This document shows positions 26,261-42,116 of a stretch of DNA of 64,000 bases, one piece after another. Position numbers and translations under genes: made by a program. The notes beneath the pieces are model-generated. The model did no database searches. It was not told the origin of the DNA and was given only the letters and a program-made list of their open reading frames with translations. The first letter of the stretch is position 1. Each line of letters opens with the position of its first letter. The stretch is from Corella eumyota (taxonomy: Eukaryota; Chordata; Ascidiacea; Phlebobranchia; Corellidae). Where the stretch lies: positions 13,648,501 to 13,712,500 of the forward strand of contig OY720097.1 of assembly GCA_963082875.1 (NCBI GenBank), written 5' to 3'.

Positions 26261-29200
26261 TTACAAAATTTTTCGAGTATTGGTTAATTCTTCAAGATCC
26301 TCAATGATAACAGACAAAGTTTTTCTCCCTTTTGGTGTTATACCAGCCTGAAAATAAATTAAAAAAGATTAGAATATTTCCAAAACCAAAATAATATATT
26401 TTAGACTAATTAATTACCATTAGGGTCATAAAGGAAAAGAACTTTTTTAACATTGCTATTATAGAAACAAAGCCTTGATTGGATTGTAAGTAACCACGAA
26501 TAGGTTCAACATTGGCATGATTTCCATGAATTAAGCAGCCGAGAACAAGTGCTGCATAGGAAGCAACCATTGAATGCTCCATATGATCATTTGCTTTGTC
26601 CAATGCTAATAAAAAAAATATATATTTAAAAACTTTAAATTAATATGAAAATTGGTATGAAAAAGCGTTTAAAAACTCTAAATGTCAAGTATTATTGCGG
26701 TTTTAAAAAACAAAATTTATATGTACAAAAATTTCTAGTCCAATGAGATAACCAACATAATAATATTCAAATAAAATCTAGGTATTTTGAAAGGGTAAGA
26801 GTTTAACAATGTTTAAGCTACACATCAGATCAGATTTTATATCAGGCCCATGTAAATAAATTTAACAAAGAAATCAATACTTTGTTTCATTTCTGTTTTC
26901 TCTTCTTCGGTTAACATCATTTCTGGATTTCCCTGACTCAAAAATTCAGTTGATGTCGTTGACCTCTGTGAACCTTGACTTAGCATATCCAAACTGTCAT
27001 CTGTAGTCTCTGAAGGAACCCACTCCATTCCTTCCTTTGATTCAACCCAGTGCCCACTTTGCTCCTTGGCTGGCACTAAACTACTAAACATAAAACTATA
27101 TTGTTACAGTATTGAAGTGTAAATAAAAGACTGATTAGTTTACAATTTATTTATATCGGAATGCGATAGGATTTCTAAATGTCTTATTTAGGTTATAAAG
27201 TGTGTGCTGACACATAAACAATAGGTTGTTATTTTTAAAACCTTATAGCTATTTTTTAACAATACAGTTAGTATGAATTTAAAAATATGTTCGTTAAAAG
27301 ATCAGTTTAAAAAAATGAAGGCACAAAAGTAATAACAAAAAAATATTTTTTCAACACATTAAATGTTTTCTTGTTAATTCTTATTAATTTTGGTTTATCA
27401 TATTTATTAACCTTATTGCCGAGGTTGAAGGTTTTTGTTGAGCATTATTTCGACTCCTTTTTGAACCAACTTCACCTAAAATTTCATTCTCATCTGCCAT
27501 TGATTCCCGAGATTCAAATAACTAAAAAATTTAAATTTAATTTTTTCATCGATTCGCATTAATAAATATTTTTAATCACACAAAATATGCGCAGGCTATT
27601 TGGTTTCATAAAAATGTTAATTAAGGTTGGTACGATAACCTATAGTGCCTAGCCTATGTGTTTGTATAACTCTAAACAGTTACCTCAACAATAGCTTTAA
27701 CAACTGGTTTACTCTGCATGCATTCATTATCTTGCTTTGATAAAATTTGATTATTTCCATCAATTTTCATTCTCATGAGCGTGATTCGATTTTTTGGACT
27801 GCTTTCCATAAGGTTGACCAACAATGCTAAACTCTAAAATAAAAATACACCTATTTAAAACAACAAAAGTAGTTAAAACTGTATATTATAAGATGACAAT
27901 TTGTATGGTTTTAAATTTTTATTTTCATTGTGACATTTTTATCAAGATTAAAAGTTAATTTGGTTAAAAAAAATAATATTTAAAGACATCATGTAAAAAA
28001 ATTAAAAGTTTATTACAGGTTTGAATATAGGTATTTTAAACTAAAAAAACAAAGATTTTTAGATTAGAAATAGACTATCAAAAAAATTTAAAGTTACTCA
28101 CTGCTAGTTGGAGTTCAAAACGGTGTTTGCAATGCAAATAATCAGGTGTGAAAAGAATAGAGGAAATAATGTTGGGTAATATATCTTCCTCCTCTCCAAC
28201 TCTGGAGCTAATCCATTCTTTAACACATAAAAAACTCAGCTCAGAGAAAGTTAAACATTTAATTAAAAGTACCATATTTTTAAATATAAATGTCCATTAT
28301 ATTTGTAGATTTACTTATCATTGCTAATAATATGTAGACTAATACTATTCAGTCCAAAATTTATAAAAATCAAATAATATCATGAATTTTCTAAAATGCA
28401 TAGTTAAAAAAATTAAAAAAAGGTGAAAACAAGGATATATATATGTTTATACTAAAATAGTTGAATATGAACCATATTTAAATTTCCTTACCATTGTCAT
28501 TAGTTATATACACAAGTAACTTAAACATTTGTAAAAGGCATCCATCATAATTTTTATAAATTGGGTTAGGCAATTGATCGTCTTCAGATTCCAGTATTGT
28601 TTTATCAGTGATACTTTCATAGTTTGTTTTTAGCCAAACTGTACAGCCCATTAGAAAGCTAAATTCATTTAAAACAATATTTTATTTGTAAAAAAATTAG
28701 TAAATGTTACAATAGGATTTAAATAAAGTATAAAAGTAATATCACAAAGTTTATAATATGTAATTTGCAAAATATGCGATACATTAGCACCTATTACAAA
28801 TAAAATAACTTAAAAATAGTTTAAAAAACAAAATGTAATATTTAAGTCAATTACCTTGCAATTTTCTTGATTAAGATAGCTCTTTCATGAGTGATTAAAT
28901 ACATAACATTCATGGGTGTTTCCTTGACAACATTTTCGAGGATTACGAACAACCTTTGCAGGGTCCCCAAAAAATATTGTTGGGATTTTTCCTCTTTTGA
29001 TTTTAACAGATCTTCAATATTGGAATTAACTAAAAAATAATTTTGGTTAAGAGTTTTAACTTGCTACTGGTAGGGAAACTTGCTACAGGTGGTCCACGCA
29101 TATTTTAAAATTTAAATAGGATTTATTAGTTTTTTTGTTATCAATACATTGAAATAAAAAAATAAAAAAAACAGGAAGTATATATTTCTTTAGTTTCTGT

Positions 29201-32200
29201 TATGTGACAAAATTCGAATTTCAAGAAAAAAACATTAAACTGAAAAAATTAAAAAAAAACAGTTAAAAAGTAATATTAAATTAATAACTTATTGACTAGT
29301 GGATTTTGATGTTTAAATACCTAGCAATATAATATGATCCAATCCTCCCTTTAATCTTACTTCATCTTTGAACCAAGCTGGTGTTCTTCTTGCATTAAAT
29401 CGCAAAAAGGCTTCACTTGCTAACCTTTTTGTCTAAATTAACAATAAAATGTTGGTTTTTGATTTAATTAATTATTAAATAAAAATTAAAATAAATATGC
29501 TTAACATTTCTCATAATAAAACATCACCAACACTATTTTCCCTATTGTTATAAAATTTAAAATTAATTTAGATTATAGAATAAGCCTACAGGAAAAAATT
29601 GATAATTGTTTACTAAGGTAATAAATAGTTCTGCAAACAAGGTCATGTTGGTAATGTATATGGTAAATGTCATTGTTAAAAAAATCTAATAAAAGTAAAA
29701 ACTTACTGAAATGTTATGACCAGAAACCAATACATCTTCACAAGAGTCCACAATTTCTTCTACTAATTTTCGAGTCGCAGAATTGTTCTGGGCATTATTA
29801 CTAGCATTAACTCCACTCATTTTACTTGTGAATAACTTGTATTTTTTTCCTGATTGGTTTGGTAAGGTGGCGCTGTCTAAAAATATTTAAATTGAAATAT
29901 TCTAATTAAAATTTTAACCCAAAAATTAGTTTTCTAACAATTTTGGTTACATAAAAAATTAAATTATTACTTCAGCCAGTGCAAAACTTAAATTACCAAA
30001 CAGAAAACTACAACCAAAATATCTTATTAACATTAAATTCAGTCAGTGTATAAGCTTTACCTAATAAATATCCAAAAAAAATTAAAACATAAAAAATGGT
30101 TTAACTCACCTGTTATATTGGTATTATAAACATTACTCTTTTCCTTTCCTAGAGGATCAATTAATTGAAGTAACAAAAATAGGGTTGATTTATTAATCTC
30201 AAATTGGCGATCTCGGCTTAGCATAAACAAAAGTAATGAAGTTGCTAATGCTAAAGACTGTAAAAAGAAAATTTGATTAATCAACCAATAAAAAAATAAA
30301 AAACCAAGACTTTATTTATGTTCTAATAAAGTAGTTGTAAAATACATTTTTAACTTTTTAGTAAACATAGTAATTAAAAAATTCGGTACCATTCTTGTAA
30401 ATTAAAAAAAAAATAAGTCTTAATTTTGTGTGGTAAAAAGAATTCATTTTATATAATTAAACTGTATTTTAAATATACCTACCTCATCTTGTTTGGCATC
30501 ACTTAGGTATGTGAAGACCTTGTCACACACGTTGTGAGCTCTTAAATAAAGTCGAAAGTTAAGCTCCTTACAATTCTGTGCCATCTTGGTTACAGATGAA
30601 CACCTTAAATTGAAACAATGTTTATTTATAAACTCAATAAATATTTATATATTATTATTTTTCTAAAATGCTATTTGTTAAATTATAGTAGCAAAATTTT
30701 AAAATAAACAATAGACTATAGGCTTATACATAAAATATATAGAAACCAACCGGATCATTGTAGATTGCTGAGGTTGAATTCCTTCCAGAAGATAATCCAT
30801 GTCATCTTTAAACTCAATTACCTCCCCCTCATCTAAACAATTCTGATAATTTTTCACACGTTTCACATAGGTGTAAGTCTGAAATGTTAATGAAATTGGT
30901 ATCATATTTAGATATTGTTCATTTCTTTAGCCTATATACTATTTAAATTTATAATTAAATGATTTTATAAATGCATTACTCCAGCACTACTAACGGGCAT
31001 ATTTTAAAATGAAATCCTGAGCAGAAAAGTGAATTGCATACAAAAAAGTGTTACAAAGGCTTTCAGTATACTTTACAATAGAGAGAGCCCTACCGGTTTT
31101 TCTTTTTGCATAGTTGAGTTGGGTGATTCCTCTAAAACGTCATCTTTACTTTGCATGGGTAAAAACTTGAAAGGCATTGATTTACTTTCCTTTAATTATA
31201 ATAACAATTAAGCTTTGGTTAATATACTAGGAATATAGTTAATAAACTAAAACCATTTTCTAAATTTAAAGTTACAAAAAAAAAAAAACTCAAAACAGTC
31301 TTTTTATTCAAGTAGGCTATATAAATATCTTACTAATGTTGGAACCGTGTGTTTAATTGCATTAATCCAGGGTCTGGAAGTATAGGAAGCACTATTATAA
31401 ACCTGTTAAATCGAAATATTTCTTTACTATAAAATAATTATGTTAATTATAATTAGTATATTATATTTTATTAACAATATTATAGGTGAAAAAAAAAACT
31501 TATTCTTTTTATAGCAAAAACACTTTTAATAATATTGCAATGGAATGAATGAAACTACAAAATCTACCTTGTGCTTAGTTGAGGTTTCTTGTTTAAGTTC
31601 AGAACTCAAGGGAGTTTTTTGTAACCTACTGTTGATAGAACTTGTATTGTTAACAACAGAAACAGATGATGAGGTTTTTTTTGTTTGCATATTACTTTTA
31701 TTTTTTAATCCAATGTCAGTGTTTTTTAAACTGTTTTTGTTTCTGTAATTGTTAATTGGCGATGAGGGTGATTTTATTGTTTTTAAACATCTTTTTCTAG
31801 GTGATACTGTCATTTTTTTTTGTATTGCTCTTCCATTACTTGATTTTTCTGGGTCGATTATTTTCTGACGATCGTTATTCTTAGAATTTGAAGTTGGGTT
31901 CAAATTTTGTTGTTTTTTGCATTTTTCTGTATTAGTACTAGAATGATTGGTGCGGTAACTAGTTTTTATTAAGGGTGTATCTTCACTATCAAAATCAAAC
32001 AAGTCATCAAATTCTGAGTGCATCTGCTCAGAAGGAGTATCCTTTGATTCTAATATGACAATCGACTTAGTGTTTTTAGACAAGGGTTTAAACGATTTAG
32101 ACAAGAGATTTAACGACTTCTTTGTTTTTTTTTTATCATCAGAAAAATCATATATTGAATTGGAAATAGAGCTTAGTAAGGGTATTGGTTGGGAGTTAGA

Positions 32201-32599
32201 TTTAAAATCATTTGAATCTTCTTTAAGTTGTATATCACTTTCTTCATCGCTGTCAAGAAACAACGATGAAGTTTTTCCAAATTTAGATTTTTTTGGAAAT
32301 TTGCTTTGTTCGGTATTAGCAGATTGGCGAAATATAGCATCAAATTTGTCTTCTGCTGTTTCTCTTTTTCTCCCCTTTTTCTTAAAATCACCACCATTGC
32401 CAATGTTTGATACCGCATTAAAGATAAATACTTTGTTTTTTGTTTCTGAAATTTTCGGGTTTAACACAGCTTTGCGTTTATTTATATTTGAACCAGGATA
32501 ATTGGCGGTTTGGTAAGTCTTCTTTTTACCTAATTTTTTCATTTCACTCAAGTTCGGTTTTGTTTTTTGAGGAGAATTTTTAAAAGAATTTAATTCCAT
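26261..32599 (-). CDS. WAPL: cohesin release factor WAPL
   Basis: Wings apart-like protein opens the cohesin ring together with PDS5 and so controls loops and sister cohesion in the nucleus. Sixteen coding exons on the minus strand: 32599-31568, 31402-31334, 31189-31094, 30878-30751, 30603-30483, 30257-30110, 29876-29707, 29432-29321, 29029-28855, 28658-28492, 28217-28102, 27833-27684, 27521-27412, 27083-26881 (or from 27080), 26605-26418 and 26347-26261, about 1023 aa (human 1190). The WAPL domain covers the last ~620 residues; family matches include MLSRDRQFEINKSTL, WFKDEVRLKGGLDHI, NDNEWISSRVGEE, LLVNLMESSPKNR, SGHWVESKEGMEWV, HMEHSMVASYAALVLGCL and MLKKFFSFM. The first exon codes a basic, disordered 344-residue N-terminus with KKTYQT near residue 27, KFDAIF near 85 and two [FY]-x-F-acidic motifs (149-155, 200-207). 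I see no strict FGF tripeptide. The 28217 and 27083 acceptors were chosen by phase and similarity. Frames on the plus strand at 31545-32501 are shadows. Confidence 0.95.
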
Positions 32600-33373
32600 C
32601 TTTAATGATAGCTTTAAATCAATGAGTTTACAAATTTTTTTTAAATGGTTAGTCAGTTAGTATAAATCTACAAACATTACACATTTATTAACAGATTTTT
32701 TTTTAACAATCAATATTATCATCAAGAACAGAAGAACACGAAATGAGTGTACTAACTTAACAGGCTAACACCTGTCTGCCTGTAGATCATTATCAACACT
32801 AGTTTTTTTACAAAAAAAAGTTTTAAATGTGTTTTTAACGTTTTATTACACTGACACAATTTATAATACCATTTTTTATATTCAGATAAAGAAAACAACA
32901 ACAATACCTCTTCTACTATTTTACTACTTCTTTCGTTTGTTCGTTAGGTTAGAGAAAAAAATGACAGAAAAAAAATGAACGAACCGAAATGCAAGACAAA
33001 AATGGCAGACCTAAAAATGTAATACATTTTTGACATGATATAGAATCTTTTATAGTACCAATATTTAAGCCTTGAAAATATTGTATCATGAATTAAAAAA
33101 AAATACTGATGGCTTTCATACAAAAACTCTTTTTATGATATAATGAATAAGCTGATTAACAATTAACACTAAAAATAATCCTTGTTTTACAACGTTAAAA
33201 TATAACAAAACATTTGTAGTACTGTTACGTCAAAATGGTTTTATTCCCAACTATTTAATTAGTTTTATTTCTTAAAAACTAGGTTTCTAGAAACAATGTA
33301 AATTAAAATCCAATTAACAAGATAAGAAAAACAATATTTAAAATGAAAGTATAAAATTTTAGTTTTTCATTTT
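32600..33373. promoter_or_regulatory. divergent promoter region WAPL / TSSK-like kinase
   Basis: The start codons of WAPL (minus, 32599) and the kinase (plus, 33374) lie 774 bp apart head to head, so both promoters must be here or very near. The region is AT-rich with no other gene. No canonical TATA box or CpG-rich stretch is evident, and the transcription starts cannot be placed from sequence alone. Confidence 0.5.
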
Positions 33374-34596
33374 ATGTTAAGAATGTTCTCACGAAGCGAA
33401 TCATCAATTTTGCAGAAGCGAGGCTACCTTTTAGGCGATGATCTAGGAGAAGGAAGTTATGCAAAAGTAAAAAGCGCGACATGGACTCGTGCTGCGGGCA
33501 ATGTCAAAGTTGCTTTAAAAATAATTGACATCCCGCAAATACCAAAAGATTTTAAAGAAAAGTTTTTACCCCGCGAACTAGAGATAATAAAAATACTTGA
33601 CCACAGCAATGTGATCAAGACAATGGAAATATTTTCTGGTGGAAAGAAGACTTATATATCGCTAGAATTTGCTGGACACGGTGACATGCTTTCTTATATA
33701 CAATTAAGAGGAGCGTTGCCAGAACCCGATTCAGTAAAGTTGTTTAAGCAAATTGCACAGGGTCTTCAATATCTTCACAAACATGGAGTGGTACATCGTG
33801 ATTTAAAGTGCGAGAATGTCTTGTTAAGCAAAAATGACGTAATCAAAATAGCAGACTTTGGTTTTGCTAGGCGTATGACAACTAATGATCTAAGCATGAC
33901 ATTTTGTGGAAGTGCTGCATATGCCCCGCCAGAAATTTTACAGGTAACTTATGTTTTCAACTTTGCAATTGCTAGTTTATTTTTTTATTTATTGGGTTGA
34001 ATAATTACAAGTTACTAAAATCGAATGTAAGTTCCAAAAATGTAATATGGCAGCTAAATTTCTAAATGATTTAATACTCTACAAGCAACTTTTTTTTATT
34101 TTTTTGAACGTAGCAGTTGTATAAGTTTTTAAGTGCATTTAAACTGTTTAATTTGTTTTATAACTTTAAGATCATATATAAAACACAATTAAAATTTACA
34201 TTTATGAAGGGCGTGCCATATGATGGTACAGTTGCCGATATATGGAGCATTGGTGTTATTCTATTCGTTATGAATTGTGCTATCATGCCTTTTCGCGATG
34301 GAAGCATAAGAACTTTGTTGCTAGAGCAGCGAATGCCTTTACGGTATACCCCAAGGCTGGAGAAGTCTCTTTCCAACGAGGCTAAATCTATGATGAAAGA
34401 TTTACTGACGTACAGCGCACAAATAAGACCCAATATCAACATGATCTTACAACATAAGTGGTTTAAAAAAGATTTTGAAGAAAAACTTAAAAAGATTAAT
34501 GAAATTACAGCGCCACCAACATCCAATAATACAGAACAACAAAACGTAGAACAAGTTGAAACTGGAAATAATCCTGTAACAGATGTTCAAACATAA
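33374..34596 (+). CDS. testis-specific serine/threonine kinase (TSSK family)
   Basis: Serine/threonine protein kinase of the TSSK branch of the CAMK group; family members act in post-meiotic male germ cells. Two exons, 33374-33943 and 34210-34596, joined in phase 0 by a GT...AG intron, give 318 aa, close to the short TSSKs (about 270-370 aa). Seen in the protein: glycine loop GEGSYAKV (25-32), the lysine in VALKII (K49), catalytic loop HRDLKCEN (141-148), DFGFARR (161-167, TSSKs have a very similar DFGF-S/A-R/K), activation segment TFCGSAAYAPPEIL and DIWSIGVILF. All catalytic residues are present. The intron falls after EILQ, before GVPYDG. Met4 is an alternative start. The short tail after the kinase domain is Asn/Gln/Thr-rich. 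AATAAA lies at 34696-34701, 100 bp past the stop. Which TSSK paralogue it is cannot be told. Confidence 0.93.
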
Positions 34597-35677
34597 TTCA
34601 TTTCCTTTTTCTTGATTTGTAATATTATTTTTAATTGACTGTGTTAAAAAAATCAGGATAAGAGTTTTTGATGTTTCTATACAAACAAATATTAAAATAA
34701 AAAAAGGAACTCGTACGAGATTAAAACTGAAAATGACAAACCATTGGAATCGAACAGTTTGCATGTTCCTGCCCCTACTTGCTATAGCTACGTTAAAAGA
34801 AAACCAATATGTTTTACGCAAAACCAAATAAAGATTTATCAGAAAGATTTTAAGTTTACCTTTTATCGAAACCATTGTTTTAAGATTATAAAAAGGCGGG
34901 TTTAAAATTTTCCAAAAGTAGTCAAGATTTAGTTTAGATTAAATTTGCCATACGTTGTAGATAAAATTAAAAAAAGTTTTACCATTTGGATAGTTTAGTT
35001 TAACTAGTTGTCTGAAAAGTTGTTTATTGTATTCTTTAACCAGAAAGACTGTACTAATGGTATTATATTGCAATAGAAGTTAACGTTTGATGATCAAAAT
35101 TTATAAAAAAAACAGCAATAATGTTAATTACAATGTCAGCAAATTATTATGATTAAAATAGCTAAAAAATCAGCAAATATTAAAATAAATCTTGCTAACT
35201 TACAAGAAAAAGTGAATAACTTTGGCAAAGAGCTTACTATACAAACTATGAAACAAAAAAAAAATGATTAATATAAATATTTGGGGTATATTTAATCCAT
35301 ATTGAAAATTGTATAGTTTAAACAATAAAAATCTGGCCACAGAAATCCAAAGTCAAAAATAAAATATGTTAAGAGGAAGAATTAACAAAAATATTATTTT
35401 TTTTAACAAACATTAATGTAATAATTAGTATACTTATACTATACTTATACTATAGGTAAAAAGTTGTTGAAACTAGACCAACTAGTGTTCAATATACATT
35501 TGTACTTGGCACTTAATAAGTATGTACCATCTTGCCATATAACTCTTAATCATAATAAACATCACTTTTAATAGCGTCAGGGGCAAAATTTTGCTACACA
35601 TATTTTCAGGGAGTAATTGTTTACATGATTTTTAAATACTTAGAACTGCAAATAATAAAAAGGATGTGGGGTATATT
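34597..35677. other. intergenic between convergent TSSK-like kinase and SMAD4
   Basis: This carries the 3' ends of both genes. The kinase has a polyadenylation signal AATAAA at 34696-34701. A short tRNA-B-box-like piece on the minus strand (CTGTTCGATTCC, near 34745-34756) has no matching A-box at the right distance. The remainder is AT-rich with no recognisable gene or mobile element. Confidence 0.5.
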
Positions 35678-39580
<3,903 letters not shown>

Positions 39581-40118
39581 TTGAATTTTACAATTTACCC
39601 ATACATTTAGTTACCTACTTTATTTTAAATTTCCAATTTATTAAATTAAAAAAAAAAGGTTTACAATTTTAACTTGGTGCACATAAAGTTAATTAACAAG
39701 GTGTCTAAAAAGATCATGATATTTTAACAGATAAAACAAATTATGTGTAAAAACGACTTCCAAAATCACAAATTTAATAACAAAAAAAAGTTTGCTGGTA
39801 ATACAATAAATGAAATAGGTGCTAGTAAATAAAAAATATTTTTAATTGGGTAATTAATTCATTTATTACGACTACGTAAAGTGTTAATTGTCTAAAATAA
39901 ATAAAAAACTTAAACAAGATACGTAACAATCTTATTATGATTAGACGAGAAAGCATTATTTCTTTTCTGATAAGACAAACGGTCCAATATTCACATATTT
40001 CGTTGTTTTACTTTCAGTTCACCACTACTTCATGCAACACAAAAAATAGTGTTTACAAAATATTTAAATCAGTTAATACGAATATTTATTTCAAAATTAA
40101 ATGGGTAAATATTATTAA
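39581..40118. other. intergenic: upstream of SMAD4
   Basis: This lies between the SMAD4 start codon (minus) and the foldback element. It should hold the SMAD4 5' leader and promoter, but I see no clear TATA box, CpG patch or further exon. It is AT-rich throughout. The short plus-strand frame that begins at 39937 runs into the GA-rich arm of the foldback element and is not credible. Confidence 0.45.
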
Positions 40119-40127
40119 ACTTCAGCG

Positions 40128-40685
40128 GGGGACGCGGAATTTGAGGGAATGGAAAATGAAGGAACGGAAATTGAAGGAACGGAAAATGAAGGAACCGGAA
40201 AATGAAGGAACGGAAAATGAAGGAACCGGAAAATGAAGGAACGGAAAATGAAGGGACCGGAAAATGAAGGAACGGAAAATGAAGGAACCGGAAAATGAAA
40301 GAACGGAAATTGAAGGAAAGTGAAAAAAAGAGAGGCGGAATCTTAAAAAAATAAAACGCGGAAATTCCGTTGACTGTTTATTTGTATTAAAGTCAATATT
40401 ATTTTAGAAATAAACGAGAATTTTATAGAAGAGGGTTAGGGTATGCTGGGGTAATAAAAATTAACTCATTATCGCTCATCAGTTCTTGAATAAATGACAG
40501 TAATCCTAAATAAACAGTCAATGGTATTTCCGCGTTTTAGTATTTAAGATTCCGCCCTCTCCTTTTTTGCTTTCCTTCATTTTCCGGTTCCTTCATTTTC
40601 CGTTCCTTCATTTTCCGGTTCCTTCATTTTCCGTTCCTTCATTTTCCGTTCCTTCAATTTCCATTCCCTCATTTTCAGTCGACCC
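40128..40685. mobile_element. foldback (FB-like) DNA transposon, non-autonomous
   Basis: Two long inverted arms flank a ~123-bp AT-rich centre. The left arm, 40128-40384, is mostly short tandem repeats that alternate GGAACGGAAAATGAA and GGAACCGGAAAATGAA. The right arm, 40508-40685, is the reverse complement in composition and order, with fewer repeats. The inner arm ends also pair: AAACGCGGAAAT and TTGACTGTTTATTT on the left have their complements on the right. The element begins GGGGACGCGG and ends AGTCGACCC, and perfect 9-bp direct repeats ACTTCAGCG flank it at 40119-40127 and 40686-40694. Arms made of short tandem repeats and a 9-bp target duplication are features of Drosophila FB elements and Mutator-like relatives. 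There is no coding sequence, so it would depend on a transposase made elsewhere. Confidence 0.85.
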
Positions 40686-40694
40686 ACTTCAGCG

Positions 40695-40940
40695 TATACA
40701 TTGTTTTTTTAGGTGTCGAGCTAGTAAAAAAATAAGTAAGTAAATTTAAATTAAAAAAATATTTGCCTCCAAAAAAATTTAATTGTTATCTTCAGATTAT
40801 TGGCGATACGGTCTATTAAAAGTTGCAACATTGCAATTCCAAGGATAAAAATTATTTTTTAACAGATGTAAAAAATTAGTAAATACCTTTCTAAATTCCT
40901 TTTTCTTACATTTTCAGTTTGTTTAGTTTTTTTAATAAAA
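40695..40940. promoter_or_regulatory. MRPL3 upstream region
   Basis: The 246 bp between the right end of the foldback element and the MRPL3 start codon should hold its promoter and leader. No strong motif is evident. A splice-acceptor-like pyrimidine run ending TTTTCAG stands at about 40908-40917, so an upstream non-coding leader exon is possible. Confidence 0.35.
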
Positions 40941-42116
40941 ATGCTTCCCATAAAGAAAACATGCTGTCTATCAGATTTTTATGTGATTTCAACATTTGTA
41001 CGATCGTATCATGGAAATAGGAAATACATGGCTCTTCGAAGAAGAAATTCGCCACGAAATGTTTTTACACCAATCGAAACTTTACATTCCTTAAAACGGG
41101 GAGGAAAATATGCCGTTAGATATACTGATAAATATGGGGTGAGATCAGATAAATTTGTCCCTAAACATAAATTACCTGCTCCAAGGTGGAATTGGGATTA
41201 CAATTTGACAACTGAAAATGCATCAATGTTAAAGTTACTCAACAAGGCAGAAAATCATAATCTTGTAGAAAATTTTGCTGCAAATCCCCTTACAGATGAT
41301 GACTGGCCATTGCAGGAATGGGAAGTGGGATCAAGAAGGTGTGGAGCTATTGGAATTAAAATGGGAGTGCATCCTTTGTGGTATAAAGATGGCAGTCATG
41401 TACTTACAACACTTATTCAAGTCTCAGATTGTCATGTTATTAAGCATTTTTCCACAGATGAGTATAACAAAAGGAGTGCTGCTATGCTTGTTGGTGCAAA
41501 AAATGCAAGTCCCTTTTATCGAAACGAAAAATATCATGATTTTTGTATTGAAGCTGGCGTGCCTATTAAAGAAAAATGCTTTCGATTTACCATATCGGAA
41601 AATGCAGCATTAAAACCTGGAACCCCTTTAAATGTATCTCATTTTCGCATTGGACAGTATGTAGACTGCACAGCTCAAAGTGTGGGTTATGGATTTCAAG
41701 GTGCTACGCAAAGGTGGAAGTTTAAATTGGGTCGCAATTCCAGTGGAAATAAACAGGCTCAAAGACCTACAGGCACGCTTTCCAGCAAACCAAATAATTA
41801 CATATTAAAAGGCAAAAAAATGCCTGGTCAATTAGGTGGGACCTATGAGTGTACCAGAGGATTAAAGATTTTAAGAATAAACCATCGCTACAATGTACTC
41901 TATATCAAGGGCCGAATAGCTGGTCATATTAATCAATTTGTCAAATTACAAGACTCAAGTGTCCGAAAATATCAACCAAAGAACGAAGAAGAGGCTAATA
42001 AATTCTGCGGCCCATTTCCAACTAATCGTTCTGTAAAACATGAAGAAATTCCGGAAGAGGATTATGACGATTCTGTTTTTCCCATCCATTCATCCACTTT
42101 TCCAGCAGCAAAATAG
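40941..42116 (+). CDS. MRPL3: mitochondrial large-subunit ribosomal protein uL3m
   Basis: Component of the mitochondrial 39S/large ribosomal subunit near the peptidyl transferase centre, nuclear encoded and imported. It is one uninterrupted reading frame of 391 aa (human 348). The first ~30 residues are basic with hydroxylated residues and few acids, which fits a mitochondrial presequence; Met30 (MALRRR) is a possible alternative start. The uL3 core shows GSRRCGAIGIKMGVHPLW, VLTTLIQVSDCHVIKHFS, FRIGQYVDCTAQSVGYGFQG, TQRWKFKLGR, KKMPGQLGGTYE and VLYIKGRIAGHINQFV. The tail after it is acidic. AATAAATAAA follows the stop at 42121-42130. The gene is the only intronless one here, and it is convergent with ABCB7. 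The frame inside it at 41275-41613 is a shadow. Confidence 0.96.
   Translation: MLPIKKTCCLSDFYVISTFVRSYHGNRKYMALRRRNSPRNVFTPIETLHSLKRGGKYAVRYTDKYGVRSDKFVPKHKLPAPRWNWDYNLTTENASMLKLLNKAENHNLVENFAANPLTDDDWPLQEWEVGSRRCGAIGIKMGVHPLWYKDGSHVLTTLIQVSDCHVIKHFSTDEYNKRSAAMLVGAKNASPFYRNEKYHDFCIEAGVPIKEKCFRFTISENAALKPGTPLNVSHFRIGQYVDCTAQSVGYGFQGATQRWKFKLGRNSSGNKQAQRPTGTLSSKPNNYILKGKKMPGQLGGTYECTRGLKILRINHRYNVLYIKGRIAGHINQFVKLQDSSVRKYQPKNEEEANKFCGPFPTNRSVKHEEIPEEDYDDSVFPIHSSTFPAAK

Noticed and set aside
31545-32501. plus-strand frames of 67 and 148 codons
   Set aside because: They are antisense to the long first coding exon of WAPL, which has the conserved start and the correct splice phase.
34745-34800. 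tRNA-like segment on the minus strand (B-box CTGTTCGATTCC)
   Set aside because: The A-box-like bases lie on the wrong side or too near, and no cloverleaf with paired acceptor stem can be drawn; at most a relic.
39937-40236. 99-codon frame ending in a KEG/NEGTE repeat
   Set aside because: The repetitive end is just the GA-rich tandem repeat of the foldback element arm.
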